Below are positions 48,300 to 56,270 of a stretch of DNA of 64,000 bases, in pieces. Source of the DNA: Sulfitobacter sp. DFL-14 (lineage in GTDB: Bacteria; Pseudomonadota; Alphaproteobacteria; Rhodobacterales; Rhodobacteraceae); NCBI RefSeq assembly GCF_003335585.1, contig NZ_QBFD01000046.1, forward strand, positions 459,345 to 523,344. The letters are read 5' to 3'. The position numbers and the translations under genes were made by a program. Positions within the stretch are counted from its first letter, which is position 1; each line of letters begins with the position of its first letter. The notes beneath the pieces are model-generated. The model was given only the letters and a program-made list of their open reading frames with translations. It ran no database searches and was not told where the DNA came from.

Positions 48300-50666
48300 A
48301 GCATTGATCCTGCGGCCATGGGTCAATCCGCTGATCTTTTCAACGATCCCGTCGCTGTCGATGCCATAGTGCCTGTAAAGGTCGGCAATCGCACCCGTCT
48401 GGCCAAAATGCTCGACCCCCAGCGGGATCGTCTTGTGCCCGCCGACAGCGCCAAGCCAGGAAAGCGTGGCCGGATGCCCGTCGATGACAGTCACCAGACT
48501 GCAATGGGGAGAGAGTTCTCCCAGCAACCGCTCCACATGGCTTTGCGCGTTTGCCTGCCCGCGTGCCCGCGCGCGCTGTGCGGCGGTCCAGCCGGCGTTC
48601 AGCCGATCCGCCGAGGTGACCGCAAGAACACCGACATCGCGCCGGTGTTCGGCCAATTCGCCCGCCGCCTTGATCGCCTCTGATGCGATGACCCCCTGAT
48701 AGGCGATCACCACCTCGCAGTTTGGCCCGGGAGGCCGCAACCAATAGGCCCCGTCGACCGCACCCTGCTGCCAAAGGTCATCGGCGCGTTTGCCCGGCTG
48801 CTCGATAGGGTTCGTCGACAGCCGCAGATAGACCGAGCCGCCGGTCTCATCGCGCAGCCAGGTACGTTCGTCGGGGTCGCCTGATCCGTCCTTTTGCAAA
48901 TAGCCAAAGGCCCAGGCCATGATCTCGGCCAGCTCATCGGCAAAGGCGGGTTCAAAGGCGGCCAGACCATCCTGGCTCATCCCGATCAGCGGGGTGCCGA
49001 TGGACTGATGCGCGCCGCCTTCCGGTGCCAGCGTCACGCCGGACGGGGTGCCAACCACCATGAACCGCGCGTCCTGGTAACAGGCATAGTTCAGCGCATC
49101 GAGGCCGCGGGCCACAAAGGGATCATAAAGCGTGCCAATCGGGATCAGGCGTTTGCCAAACAGCGAATGGGACAGACCCGCAGCGCCCAGCAGCAGGAAC
49201 AGATTGTTCTCTGCGATGCCCAGTTCGATGTGCTGCCCTTCCGGGGTGAATTCCCATTTCGCGGTGGAGGGGATGCGATGTTCGATAAAGGCATCAGTCT
49301 GCGCGGTGCGGGCAAAAAGCTTGCGGCGGTTCACCCAGGGGCCCAGGTTGGTGGTACCGGTCACATCCGGCGACATGGTCACGATACGTTCGGCCAGCTT
49401 GCTGTCACCCTTGGACAGATCATCCAGAATCTTGCCAAAGGCCATCTGCGTCGAAATTTCCCGCTCGGAAGAAAACTGTATCTCCGGGACAGGCAGCACC
49501 GCGTCGTCATAGCGCCTGCGCCCCCGGGCAAAGAACGGCACCGTGTCGAGGAAGGATTGCAGGGCTGCCACATCTTCCACCGCGGCAAACTTCTCCCACT
49601 CCTGCCCTTGCGGCACGCCCATATGCGCCTGCCAACCTGCCATCTGGGCCTTGGTCATCAGACCGCCATGGTTGTCCTTGTGCCCGGCAATCGGTGTCCC
49701 CCAGCCCTTGATCGTATAGGCCAGAAAACAGGTGGGCCGGTTGTCGGTGACGCTCGCGAAAACCTCTGCCATGGTGGTCACGCAATTGCCGCCAAGGTTC
49801 TCCATCAGCGCGGCAAGCGCCTCGTCGTCACGCTTGTCGAGCAGGCGGGACACGGGTCCCTGATCGCCCAGGTCCTCCATCAGCCGTTTGCGCCAGACCG
49901 CGCCGCCCTGATAGGTCAGTGCCGAATATTGCTGGTTCGGGCAGGCGTCGATCCAGGCGCGCAGCGCATCGCCACCCTCCTCGGCAAATGCCGCGCGCTG
50001 CAGGGCACCGTATTTCACGCGGATCACGTTCCAGCCGAATGCCTCGAATATCTTCTCGATCCGTTCGAACAGGCCCTCGCGAACCACGCCATCCAGCGAT
50101 TGGCGGTTATAGTCGATGATCCACCAGCAATTGCGCAGGTCGTTCTTCCAGCCTTCCTGCAAGGCCTCATAGATGTTGCCCTCGTCAAGTTCGGCATCGC
50201 CCACAAGCGCCACATGCCGACCCTGGGTCAGCTCACCACCCCAGGACTTGGCGGTGATGTAATCCTGAACCAGCGAGCCAAAGGCCGTGATCGCCACACC
50301 CAGCCCGACAGAGCCGGTGGAATAATCCACATCATCCACGTCCTTGGTGCGGCTAGGATAGCTTTGCACACCCTGAAAGCCACGAAAGTTCTGCATCTTT
50401 TCCAGCGTCTGGTTGCCCATCAGATATTGCATCGCATGAAAGACCGGCGAGGCATGCGGTTTGACCGCCACCCGGTCCTCGGGCCTGAGCGCGGAAAAGT
50501 AGAGCGCGGTCATGATCGACACCATCGAAGCGGAGCTTGCCTGATGCCCGCCCACCTTGATCCCGTCCTGTTTCGGGCGGATGTGATTGGCGTGATGGAT
50601 CATCCAATGCGACAGCCACAGGAGACGATCCTCCAGTATTTTCAACGCGGTGGCTTGTTGTAACAT
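48294..50666 (-). CDS. AceE-like thiamine-diphosphate enzyme (pyruvate dehydrogenase E1/transketolase family)
   Basis: A 790-residue homodimeric E1-type enzyme. The thiamine-diphosphate and magnesium motif is VGDAELDEGNIYEA at 155-168 with NR at 187-188. The middle domain shows HIELGIAENNLFLLLGAAGLS, with the conserved glutamate, and the C-terminal domain contains CEVVIAYQGVIASEAIKAAGEL. It is about 100 residues shorter than E. coli AceE, mostly at the N-terminus where AceE binds E2. No E2 or E3 gene is adjacent. It therefore may be an orphan 2-oxo-acid decarboxylase or a transketolase-like enzyme. GGAG precedes the ATG at 50666. It is divergent from an Lrp/AsnC gene that probably regulates it. 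Confidence 0.82.
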   Translation of the reverse strand: MLQQATALKILEDRLLWLSHWMIHHANHIRPKQDGIKVGGHQASSASMVSIMTALYFSALRPEDRVAVKPHASPVFHAMQYLMGNQTLEKMQNFRGFQGVQSYPSRTKDVDDVDYSTGSVGLGVAITAFGSLVQDYITAKSWGGELTQGRHVALVGDAELDEGNIYEALQEGWKNDLRNCWWIIDYNRQSLDGVVREGLFERIEKIFEAFGWNVIRVKYGALQRAAFAEEGGDALRAWIDACPNQQYSALTYQGGAVWRKRLMEDLGDQGPVSRLLDKRDDEALAALMENLGGNCVTTMAEVFASVTDNRPTCFLAYTIKGWGTPIAGHKDNHGGLMTKAQMAGWQAHMGVPQGQEWEKFAAVEDVAALQSFLDTVPFFARGRRRYDDAVLPVPEIQFSSEREISTQMAFGKILDDLSKGDSKLAERIVTMSPDVTGTTNLGPWVNRRKLFARTAQTDAFIEHRIPSTAKWEFTPEGQHIELGIAENNLFLLLGAAGLSHSLFGKRLIPIGTLYDPFVARGLDALNYACYQDARFMVVGTPSGVTLAPEGGAHQSIGTPLIGMSQDGLAAFEPAFADELAEIMAWAFGYLQKDGSGDPDERTWLRDETGGSVYLRLSTNPIEQPGKRADDLWQQGAVDGAYWLRPPGPNCEVVIAYQGVIASEAIKAAGELAEHRRDVGVLAVTSADRLNAGWTAAQRARARGQANAQSHVERLLGELSPHCSLVTVIDGHPATLSWLGAVGGHKTIPLGVEHFGQTGAIADLYRHYGIDSDGIVEKISGLTHGRRINAA

Positions 50667-50741
50667 CGTGCTTGCTCCGGGGTGACTGTTCGTTTTGCGT
50701 ATCCACGCGATATTACCACCACGGATATGTCGTTTCTCACC

Positions 50742-50757
50742 TATTATTGATATAATA
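50742..50757. promoter_or_regulatory. 16-bp AT palindrome, candidate Lrp-type operator
   Basis: TATTAT-TGAT-ATAATA (50742-50757) is a perfect palindrome in the AT-rich 135-bp gap between the AceE-like and Lrp/AsnC genes. It contains a TATAAT (50751-50756) that may also be a -10 box for the regulator, although no good -35 is visible. An Lrp protein bound here would control both genes. Confidence 0.5.
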
Positions 50758-50801
50758 TTATGCTAGGTTGATCATTATCACCATTATTTGGCTATTCCCC
50801 G

Positions 50802-51275
50802 ATGTTATCCACCAACCTGGACAGTTTCGACATCGAAATCCTGCACGAACTGCAACGCAACGGGCGTGCCACGATAAACGATCTTGCGGAAAAGATCGGT
50901 CTCAGCCCCTCGCCCGTCGCGCGGCGGTTGCGAAACCTTGAAAAGGCGGGGGTGATTTCCGGCTATGCCGCCCTGATCGACGAGGCGGCGCTGGGTTTCG
51001 AATTTTCGGTTTTTGTCTCGGTCAAGCTGGACCGTCAGGTCGATGATGCCCTGGCCCGGTTCGAAACCGCTGTGCGCGGTTTTCCCGAAGTCGTTGACTG
51101 TTGGCTGATGACTGGCAATCGCGACTACCTCCTGCGCGTCTCGACGCGCGGCCCGGCTGATTTCGAGCGGTTTCTGACCGGCAAATTCACCAAGGTTTCC
51201 GGCGTCGCCTCCATCGAAAGCTCCATTCCCCTGCGTCGTGTCAAAGCCGGACTGTCACGCACGCTGGACCGGTAG
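50802..51275 (+). CDS. Lrp/AsnC-family transcriptional regulator
   Basis: A 157-residue Lrp protein. The HTH is LDSFDIEILHELQRNGRATINDLAEKIGLSPSPVARRLRNL (residues 6-46) and the ligand domain contains VVDCWLMTGNRDYLLRVSTRG and the tail SSIPLRRVKAGLSRTL. It faces the AceE-like gene, a common layout for Lrp regulators that activate a neighbouring branched-chain or keto-acid enzyme. The effector would probably be an amino acid related to that enzyme's substrate. It converges with a siderophore esterase gene. Confidence 0.9.
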   Translation: MLSTNLDSFDIEILHELQRNGRATINDLAEKIGLSPSPVARRLRNLEKAGVISGYAALIDEAALGFEFSVFVSVKLDRQVDDALARFETAVRGFPEVVDCWLMTGNRDYLLRVSTRGPADFERFLTGKFTKVSGVASIESSIPLRRVKAGLSRTLDR

Positions 51276-51295
51276 CAGCCTCAGCGGCAAGTTAG

Positions 51296-51395
51296 AGCGC
51301 CCGACCTTAAACCTGAAACACGAATACCCTGCCGCGCCTGCGGCGCTCCCGGGACATTCGTGACACAGGGTGATTCAGATGTAAGGTCGGGCGCT
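51296..51395. repeat. 100-bp palindromic element between convergent genes
   Basis: AGCGCCCGACCTTA (51296-51309) and TAAGGTCGGGCGCT (51382-51395) are perfect 14-bp inverted ends. The internal parts are also imperfectly complementary, and a central hairpin GCCGC-GCCT-GCGGC lies at 51331-51344. The element abuts the esterase stop codon and follows the Lrp stop by 20 bp. It may be a bidirectional terminator or a member of a dispersed intergenic repeat family. Confidence 0.6.
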
Positions 51396-52268
51396 TTAAT
51401 CGACTGAAAGGGCAAAGGCCCAGCTCAGCGCGCGGTTCACCGCCACGGGCAATACGGACATATGGGTCTCGCCTGCATAAATCTCGAACCAAGTCGTGAC
51501 CCCCCGCGCCGAGAGCGCCGCGGCCATCTCTTCCGCGGCGGCGACGGTGCGGGTCCTGGCCTTTTCCGCCATGCGCGTTTCGGCTTCGGGTCCATTGGCC
51601 TGAAACGGTGCCAGTGCATCACCTTCCCATTCGCCAGCCGAAAGATGCACCCGCAGTGGCCGACTATCGGCATCAAAGCGGTCCAGATGATCGAGGAGAA
51701 AGCTGTCTTCCCAGGTGATTGCCGGGCTGGCTGCGATCCAGTTGGCAAAGGCATCGGGGCGGGTAAACATCAGCCAGAGCGCGAACAACCCGCCAAAGGA
51801 ATGGCCAAAGAGCGATTGCCGCTGGGGATCGAGCGGGGCCCGGCGCTCGACAAAGCTGCGCACGTCCTCCAGCAAGAACCGTGCCATCTCGGCGCCACCG
51901 CCGGTCCTGACCTTGGGGCCATCGGGGGTGAAGGGCGGATAGACTTGCCCCGGTGGCGGCCCGAGGTCCCAGCTGCGGCGAAAGGAATCGTAAGCGTCGT
52001 CGGTCGGGTAACCCACGGCAATCAACACGCCCCAGCCAAGGTTGGTGCCAGTGGGCCAGAAGGCCTGCGCGCGCATCGCATCAACGGCCGTGCCAATCAC
52101 GGCATTGCCATCCAGCAGCCATAGCACCGGCCACCCCGAGGCGGGTGCTTTGCCGGGTGGCACCCAAAGGAACACGCGACGGATATCGCCTGTTACGCGG
52201 TCCCTCAGATCAAACCATCGTGTCCCGCCCGAGATGGCCAGACCTTCTGCCACTACGTTCTGTATCAT
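51396..52268 (-). CDS. Alpha/beta-hydrolase, siderophore (enterochelin-type) esterase
   Basis: A 290-residue alpha/beta-hydrolase of the IroE/Fes-like esterase family. It has the nucleophile elbow SLFGHSFGGLFALWLMF, the oxyanion strand WPVLWLLDGNAVIGTA near the N-terminus, IAASPAITWEDSFL after the elbow, and a final histidine in YAGETHMSVLP. Such enzymes hydrolyse ester bonds of catecholate or hydroxamate siderophores to release iron. The ATG at 52268 has AGGAG seven bases upstream. No signal peptide is seen, so it acts in the cytoplasm. It is transcribed with or toward the FecE-like ATPase gene, 62 bp away. Confidence 0.85.
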   Translation of the reverse strand: MIQNVVAEGLAISGGTRWFDLRDRVTGDIRRVFLWVPPGKAPASGWPVLWLLDGNAVIGTAVDAMRAQAFWPTGTNLGWGVLIAVGYPTDDAYDSFRRSWDLGPPPGQVYPPFTPDGPKVRTGGGAEMARFLLEDVRSFVERRAPLDPQRQSLFGHSFGGLFALWLMFTRPDAFANWIAASPAITWEDSFLLDHLDRFDADSRPLRVHLSAGEWEGDALAPFQANGPEAETRMAEKARTRTVAAAEEMAAALSARGVTTWFEIYAGETHMSVLPVAVNRALSWAFALSVD

Positions 52269-52330
52269 GCTAAAGCTCCTGAGGTTGAATGGGGTCCGGC
52301 GGCGCAACGGTATGCACGGCCAGACCCTTG

Positions 52331-53113
52331 CTATTCGCGTGGATAAACAACGGGTTTTCCAAAGACGGGGTCGCGGGCCACTTCCGCCTGCAGATCGTAG
52401 AGTGCTGCAACGGTATCCGGTGTAATCACCTGCTCTGCCGGGCCTGCGCAGATCAGCTGGCCGTCGCGCAGCCCCAGCAGATGATCGCAGAACCGCCCCG
52501 CAAGGGTGAGCTCGTGCAGCACCATGACAATGCTGCGCTGGCGTTCGTCCGCAAGCTGGCGCAGCAGGCGCAACAGCGACAGTTGATGCTGCAAATCCAG
52601 AAATGCGGTGGGTTCGTCCAGCAATATCACCGGCGTATCCTGCGCCAGGGCCAGGGCCAGCCAGACCCGCTGCCGCTGCCCGCCTGACAGCGCGCTCAGG
52701 CGGGTGGCGCGCAGCTCCGACAGGCCCGTCGCCGACAGGGCGCTTTCGATGGCGTCATGATCCGTGTCAGACAAAGGACGGAACGCCTTGCGCCAGGGCG
52801 TGCGCCCTTTGGCAACCAATCCGCCAACACTCATATCCGGGACCAGCGGCGGGTTCTGCGGCAGATAGGCGATGCTTTGCGCGCGTTCGCGCGCGCCCTG
52901 GTCTGCCAGCGGATGGCCCTGAAATTCAATCTGCCCGGCATCAGCGTGTTGTATGCCCGCAAGACACCGCAGCAGGGTGGATTTGCCACAGCCATTCGGG
53001 CCGACAATTCCTGTCAGCCCTCCTTTGGGCAATGCGACGGAAAAGCCGTCATAGACTGGGCGGCCCCCAAGACGCAGCGACAGGGCATCGACGTTGAAAA
53101 GAGGATCACTCAT
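52331..53113 (-). CDS. Iron-siderophore ABC transporter ATPase (FecE/FhuC-like)
   Basis: A 260-residue ATPase. It has Walker A GIVGPNGCGKSTLLRCL, the signature LSALSGGQRQRVWLALAL, Walker B PVILLDEPTAFLDLQHQL and the H-loop VMVLHELTLA. The DLQHQ after Walker B is typical of iron-siderophore and cobalamin ATPases. Its ATG at 53113 overlaps the stop of the first FecCD-type permease (ATGA). It powers uptake of a ferric siderophore across the inner membrane. The longer upstream frame lies in the permease gene. Confidence 0.92.
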   Translation of the reverse strand: MSDPLFNVDALSLRLGGRPVYDGFSVALPKGGLTGIVGPNGCGKSTLLRCLAGIQHADAGQIEFQGHPLADQGARERAQSIAYLPQNPPLVPDMSVGGLVAKGRTPWRKAFRPLSDTDHDAIESALSATGLSELRATRLSALSGGQRQRVWLALALAQDTPVILLDEPTAFLDLQHQLSLLRLLRQLADERQRSIVMVLHELTLAGRFCDHLLGLRDGQLICAGPAEQVITPDTVAALYDLQAEVARDPVFGKPVVYPRE

Positions 53114-54054
53114 GCCCGGGTCTCCTGCCGGTCGCGCCACAGAAAGAAGATCAGATAGGGTGCGCCGATCACGCCCATGACCAGACCCGTGGGAAAAACG
53201 GCAACGGGGGCAATCAGGCGCGCCATCAGATCCGCCGCCACCAGCAAACAGGCGCCGGTCAGCGCGGCGGGCCATATGGCCGGTGCTTCGGTGCCGCTGA
53301 TCGCGCGCGCCAGCGGGGCTGCGACAAAGGCCACAAAACCGATGGGACCAACGGCCAATGTGCTGGCCGCTGTCAGCGCGGTGACAAGCCCGAGCACCAG
53401 AACCCGCATCCGCGACAGATCAACCCCGAGTGACGCCATCACGTCATCGCCCAGCCACAGCAATCCCAGCCGGTGCGCGCGCAGGGCTGTGAGCGCCCCA
53501 CCTGCCAGCAGCACCAGCCAAACCCAGCCCGCCGTTGCCAGATCGGCACGCGCCAGAGACCCCGAAAGCCAGATCATCGCGCGGGCGGCCTTGGCATCCG
53601 GTGCCAGCACCAAAAGGACCGTCGTGGCCGCCGCCGCCGTGGCCCCGATCCCGATGCCGAAGAGCACAAAGGCCAGCGCCCCGCGCCCCTGCGCCAGCAG
53701 CGCCACACACAGCATCGCAATCCCAGCCCCACTGGCCGCCCCCGCCAGCAGCGGCAGATCGAAAAGCAGCGCGATGGCAAAACCAAGCCCCGCCCCCTGC
53801 GTCAGCCCGATGATATCCGGCGTGGCCAGCGGATTGCGCGTCAGCCCCTGCATCAGCGCGCCTGCCATTCCCAGCGCCATTCCGGCCCCGACCGCAATCA
53901 GCAGACGCGGCAGGCGCAACCCGTAGATCAGGAAATCCTGCCGGTCCAACAGCCCCTGCACCAGCGCCGAGGGGCCAAGCCAGTTGCGCCCACCCGCCAG
54001 TGCAAGCCAGACCAGCACCAGCAACAATGCGGGCAGCAAAAAAGCCCGCCTCAT
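53110..54054 (-). CDS. FecCD-family siderophore ABC permease (second)
   Basis: A 314-residue FecCD permease with about nine or ten helices. The family features are YGLRLPRLLIAVGAGMALGMAGALMQGLTRNPLATPDIIGL (residues 44-84) and a C-terminal VGPIGFVAFVAAPLARAISG followed by APVAVFPTGLVMGVIGAPYLIFFLW. It overlaps both the ATPase gene and the other permease gene (ATGA at each end). The two permeases probably form a heterodimer. Confidence 0.9.
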   Translation of the reverse strand: MRRAFLLPALLLVLVWLALAGGRNWLGPSALVQGLLDRQDFLIYGLRLPRLLIAVGAGMALGMAGALMQGLTRNPLATPDIIGLTQGAGLGFAIALLFDLPLLAGAASGAGIAMLCVALLAQGRGALAFVLFGIGIGATAAAATTVLLVLAPDAKAARAMIWLSGSLARADLATAGWVWLVLLAGGALTALRAHRLGLLWLGDDVMASLGVDLSRMRVLVLGLVTALTAASTLAVGPIGFVAFVAAPLARAISGTEAPAIWPAALTGACLLVAADLMARLIAPVAVFPTGLVMGVIGAPYLIFFLWRDRQETRA

Positions 54055-55040
54055 GACCGCACCCCGGCGCCGCGCGGCAGCAGCCGTGTCAGCACCATAA
54101 CCAGCCCGACGCCGCCGAACATGGCCAGGATCAGACCTGCATCAATCTCGCCCGGGCGTACAATCACCCGACCCGCCACATCGCTGGCCATCAACACCGC
54201 CGCGCCCAGTGGCAGGCAATAGCCATAGGCCCGCCGCAACTCGGGCCCCGCCAGCCCGCGCGCGACAAAGGGCACCAGCAGCCCCAGAAATGCGATCGGC
54301 CCGACAATGGCCACCGATGCGCCGGACAACACGGTGACCAGTGCCAGCGTCAGCGAGATGGTAACCCGTGGATTACGCCCCAGACTGTGGCTTTGATCCG
54401 CGCCCAGCGTCAGCAGCGACAGCCTGTTGCACAGGAAGATGCCAGCGACCAAAGCGCCACAGATGGTCAGCAAGGGCACAGCTTCGCCCCGTGACACAGG
54501 CGGTATCGCGCCGGAGATCCAGTGCAGATAGCGCGCCTGCGATTGCGCATCGGTCAGGATCAGCATCATTGCCAGCGACAGACATAATGCCTCGATGGCA
54601 AGCCCTGCCAGTGGCAGGCGCAGCGCGATGCCTTCCTGGCCCAACCCGGCGTCGCCACCGGCCAGCAGCCACAATGCCAGCCCTGCCAGTCCGGCCCCCG
54701 CTATGGCGGAGACCATGATCAGCCCTGCGCCGGACTGGGGCAGAAACTGCGCCGTTGCGACAGCCATCAGCGCCGCCCCGGCATTGATGCCGGTGATGCC
54801 GGGATCGGCCAGCGGATTGCCCGTCAGACTTTGCAGCATCAGCCCCGACACCGCCAGCGCCGCGCCCACCGCCATTGCACAGAGGGCGCGAAACCCGCGT
54901 CCCGACAGCAATCCACTGTCCCCGTGCAGCAAGGCCTCAGCCGACAACCGTGCCGTGCCGAACCGTAAGGCGCAGAGCAGCGCCAGCGCAAAAACACTCC
55001 ACAACAGCAGGTTCATATACAAGGGGCGCAGCGGGGCCAT
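54051..55040 (-). CDS. FecCD-family siderophore ABC permease (first)
   Basis: A 329-residue FecCD permease. It shows LLSGRGFRALCAMAVGAALAVSGLMLQSLTGNPLADPGITGINAGAALM (residues 43-91), in which the usual R-x-P-R is shortened, and VAIVGPIAFLGLLVPFVARGL with a C-terminal VIVRPGEIDAGLILAMFGG. It is the first gene of the permease-ATPase-esterase operon and divergent from the binding-protein gene. An inverted repeat lies directly upstream. Confidence 0.9.
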   Translation of the reverse strand: MAPLRPLYMNLLLWSVFALALLCALRFGTARLSAEALLHGDSGLLSGRGFRALCAMAVGAALAVSGLMLQSLTGNPLADPGITGINAGAALMAVATAQFLPQSGAGLIMVSAIAGAGLAGLALWLLAGGDAGLGQEGIALRLPLAGLAIEALCLSLAMMLILTDAQSQARYLHWISGAIPPVSRGEAVPLLTICGALVAGIFLCNRLSLLTLGADQSHSLGRNPRVTISLTLALVTVLSGASVAIVGPIAFLGLLVPFVARGLAGPELRRAYGYCLPLGAAVLMASDVAGRVIVRPGEIDAGLILAMFGGVGLVMVLTRLLPRGAGVRS

Positions 55041-55050
55041 GGTTATCCAT

Positions 55051-55067
55051 CAACATCAGTGGTGTTG
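55051..55067. promoter_or_regulatory. Imperfect 17-bp palindrome upstream of the siderophore permease
   Basis: CAACATCA-G-TGGTGTTG (55051-55067) is symmetric at seven of eight arm pairs, allowing for two mispaired positions at most. It lies 11 bp from the permease start in the divergent gap. A hairpin GCACAG-N6-CTGTGC (55072-55089) follows. Either may be an iron-responsive operator; no regulator gene is adjacent. Confidence 0.35.
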
Positions 55068-55217
55068 GCGGGCACAGGGCTGGCTGTGCTGCAGATAGCC
55101 CCGGAAACCCTGCTCCTGCAACCCCTGCCAATGGCTTGACAGCGCAACGGCGCCCATGGAATGTCCGCGCACCCAGCAGACGCCAGGTGCCAAGCATCCC
55201 GAACCGAGGAGACCTTG

Positions 55218-56159
55218 ATGCGCGCCGTACTGCTGTTTTGCCTGTTCATGATTACCGTGCCTGCCCTGGCAGAGCAGGTCGAGATCACCCACCGTTTCGG
55301 CACCACCCGCATTGATGCGCCGCCGCAGCGGATTGTCTCGGTTGGCTATCACGAGCAGGATTTTCTCTATGCTCTGGGCCTTGCGCCGGTGGGGGTGCAC
55401 GAATGGTTCGGCGCGCGCCCCTTTGCCACATGGGTCTGGGCGGATGCCGCGCGCAAGGCTGTCGGTGCAGAGCCGCAGGTGCAGCGCGGGTTCGAGATTG
55501 ATCTGGAATGGGTCTGGCAATTGCAGCCCGACCTGATCGTGGCCAGCTTTGCCCCCATGGACGCAGCCACCTATGCGCAACTGTCGCGCATCGCGCCCGT
55601 GGTTGGCCCGCCGGAGGGCTTCACCGACTGGGGCGCGCCCTGGCAGGAGGAACTGCGCCTGATTGCCCGCGCCACGGGCCGACAGGACCGCGCCGAAACG
55701 GTGATTGCCGATGTCGACGCAGTGCTGGCCGACACCCGCGCCCAATTCCCTGCCTTTGACGGGGCCAGCGTGGCGGTGGCCCATGTCGCGGGCACCAAGC
55801 TGGTGGGATATGGCCCCGCAGACGGCGCCAACCGCTTCATGGCCGATCTGGGGTTTGAGATCCCCACGGAATACGCAACCCTGGCAAGTGCTGCAGGTAA
55901 TTTTTCGGTCAGCCTGGAGCGGATCGACCTGTTTGAGCGCGATCTGGCCCTGTGGCTGGGCGATGCAGCGGGCCGCGAACTGATCGAGGCGCTACCCGCC
56001 TATCAGGCCAGCAAGCTTGCCCAAGGGGGCCGGTCGGTCTGGGCCGATGAAGACGAAACCGGCGCAATGAGTTTTCAGACACCGCTGTCGATCCCCTGGG
56101 CCGCAAAGCGCCTTGCCCCGAAATTTCAACGCGCGCTGCAGGGGGAAAAAGCGGATTGA
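55218..56159 (+). CDS. Iron-siderophore ABC transporter binding protein
   Basis: A 313-residue cluster A-II binding protein with a Sec signal (MRAVLLFCLFMITVPALA, cleaved before EQVEI). The mature protein has the family start HRFGTTRIDAPPQRIVSVGYHEQDFLYALG, WVWQLQPDLIVAS in the N-lobe and a long helix before the C-lobe. There is no lipobox cysteine, so it is probably a free periplasmic protein. AGGAG lies seven bases before the ATG. It delivers a ferric siderophore to the divergently encoded FecCD/ATPase complex. The TonB receptor follows after 111 bp. Confidence 0.9.
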   Translation: MRAVLLFCLFMITVPALAEQVEITHRFGTTRIDAPPQRIVSVGYHEQDFLYALGLAPVGVHEWFGARPFATWVWADAARKAVGAEPQVQRGFEIDLEWVWQLQPDLIVASFAPMDAATYAQLSRIAPVVGPPEGFTDWGAPWQEELRLIARATGRQDRAETVIADVDAVLADTRAQFPAFDGASVAVAHVAGTKLVGYGPADGANRFMADLGFEIPTEYATLASAAGNFSVSLERIDLFERDLALWLGDAAGRELIEALPAYQASKLAQGGRSVWADEDETGAMSFQTPLSIPWAAKRLAPKFQRALQGEKAD

Positions 56160-56190
56160 CACCCGCAATCAGAGCCGTAGGTTGCGCCCA

Positions 56191-56231
56191 CCCAGGTCAC
56201 TCCCAGGTGAGTGCTGATCTCTTCATCAGCA
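56191..56231. promoter_or_regulatory. Repeats and palindromes upstream of the TonB receptor
   Basis: CCCAGGT is repeated at 56191-56197 and 56202-56208 (11-bp period). CACTC (56198-56202) and GAGTG (56209-56213) flank the second copy. TGCTGAT (56212-56218) and ATCAGCA (56225-56231) form a perfect inverted repeat around six bases. All lie 40-80 bp before the receptor start, where an iron-responsive operator would be expected. Confidence 0.45.
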
Positions 56232-56270
56232 TATTGCGCAAATTACATGCGCCGCTTGACAGGACCCGAG

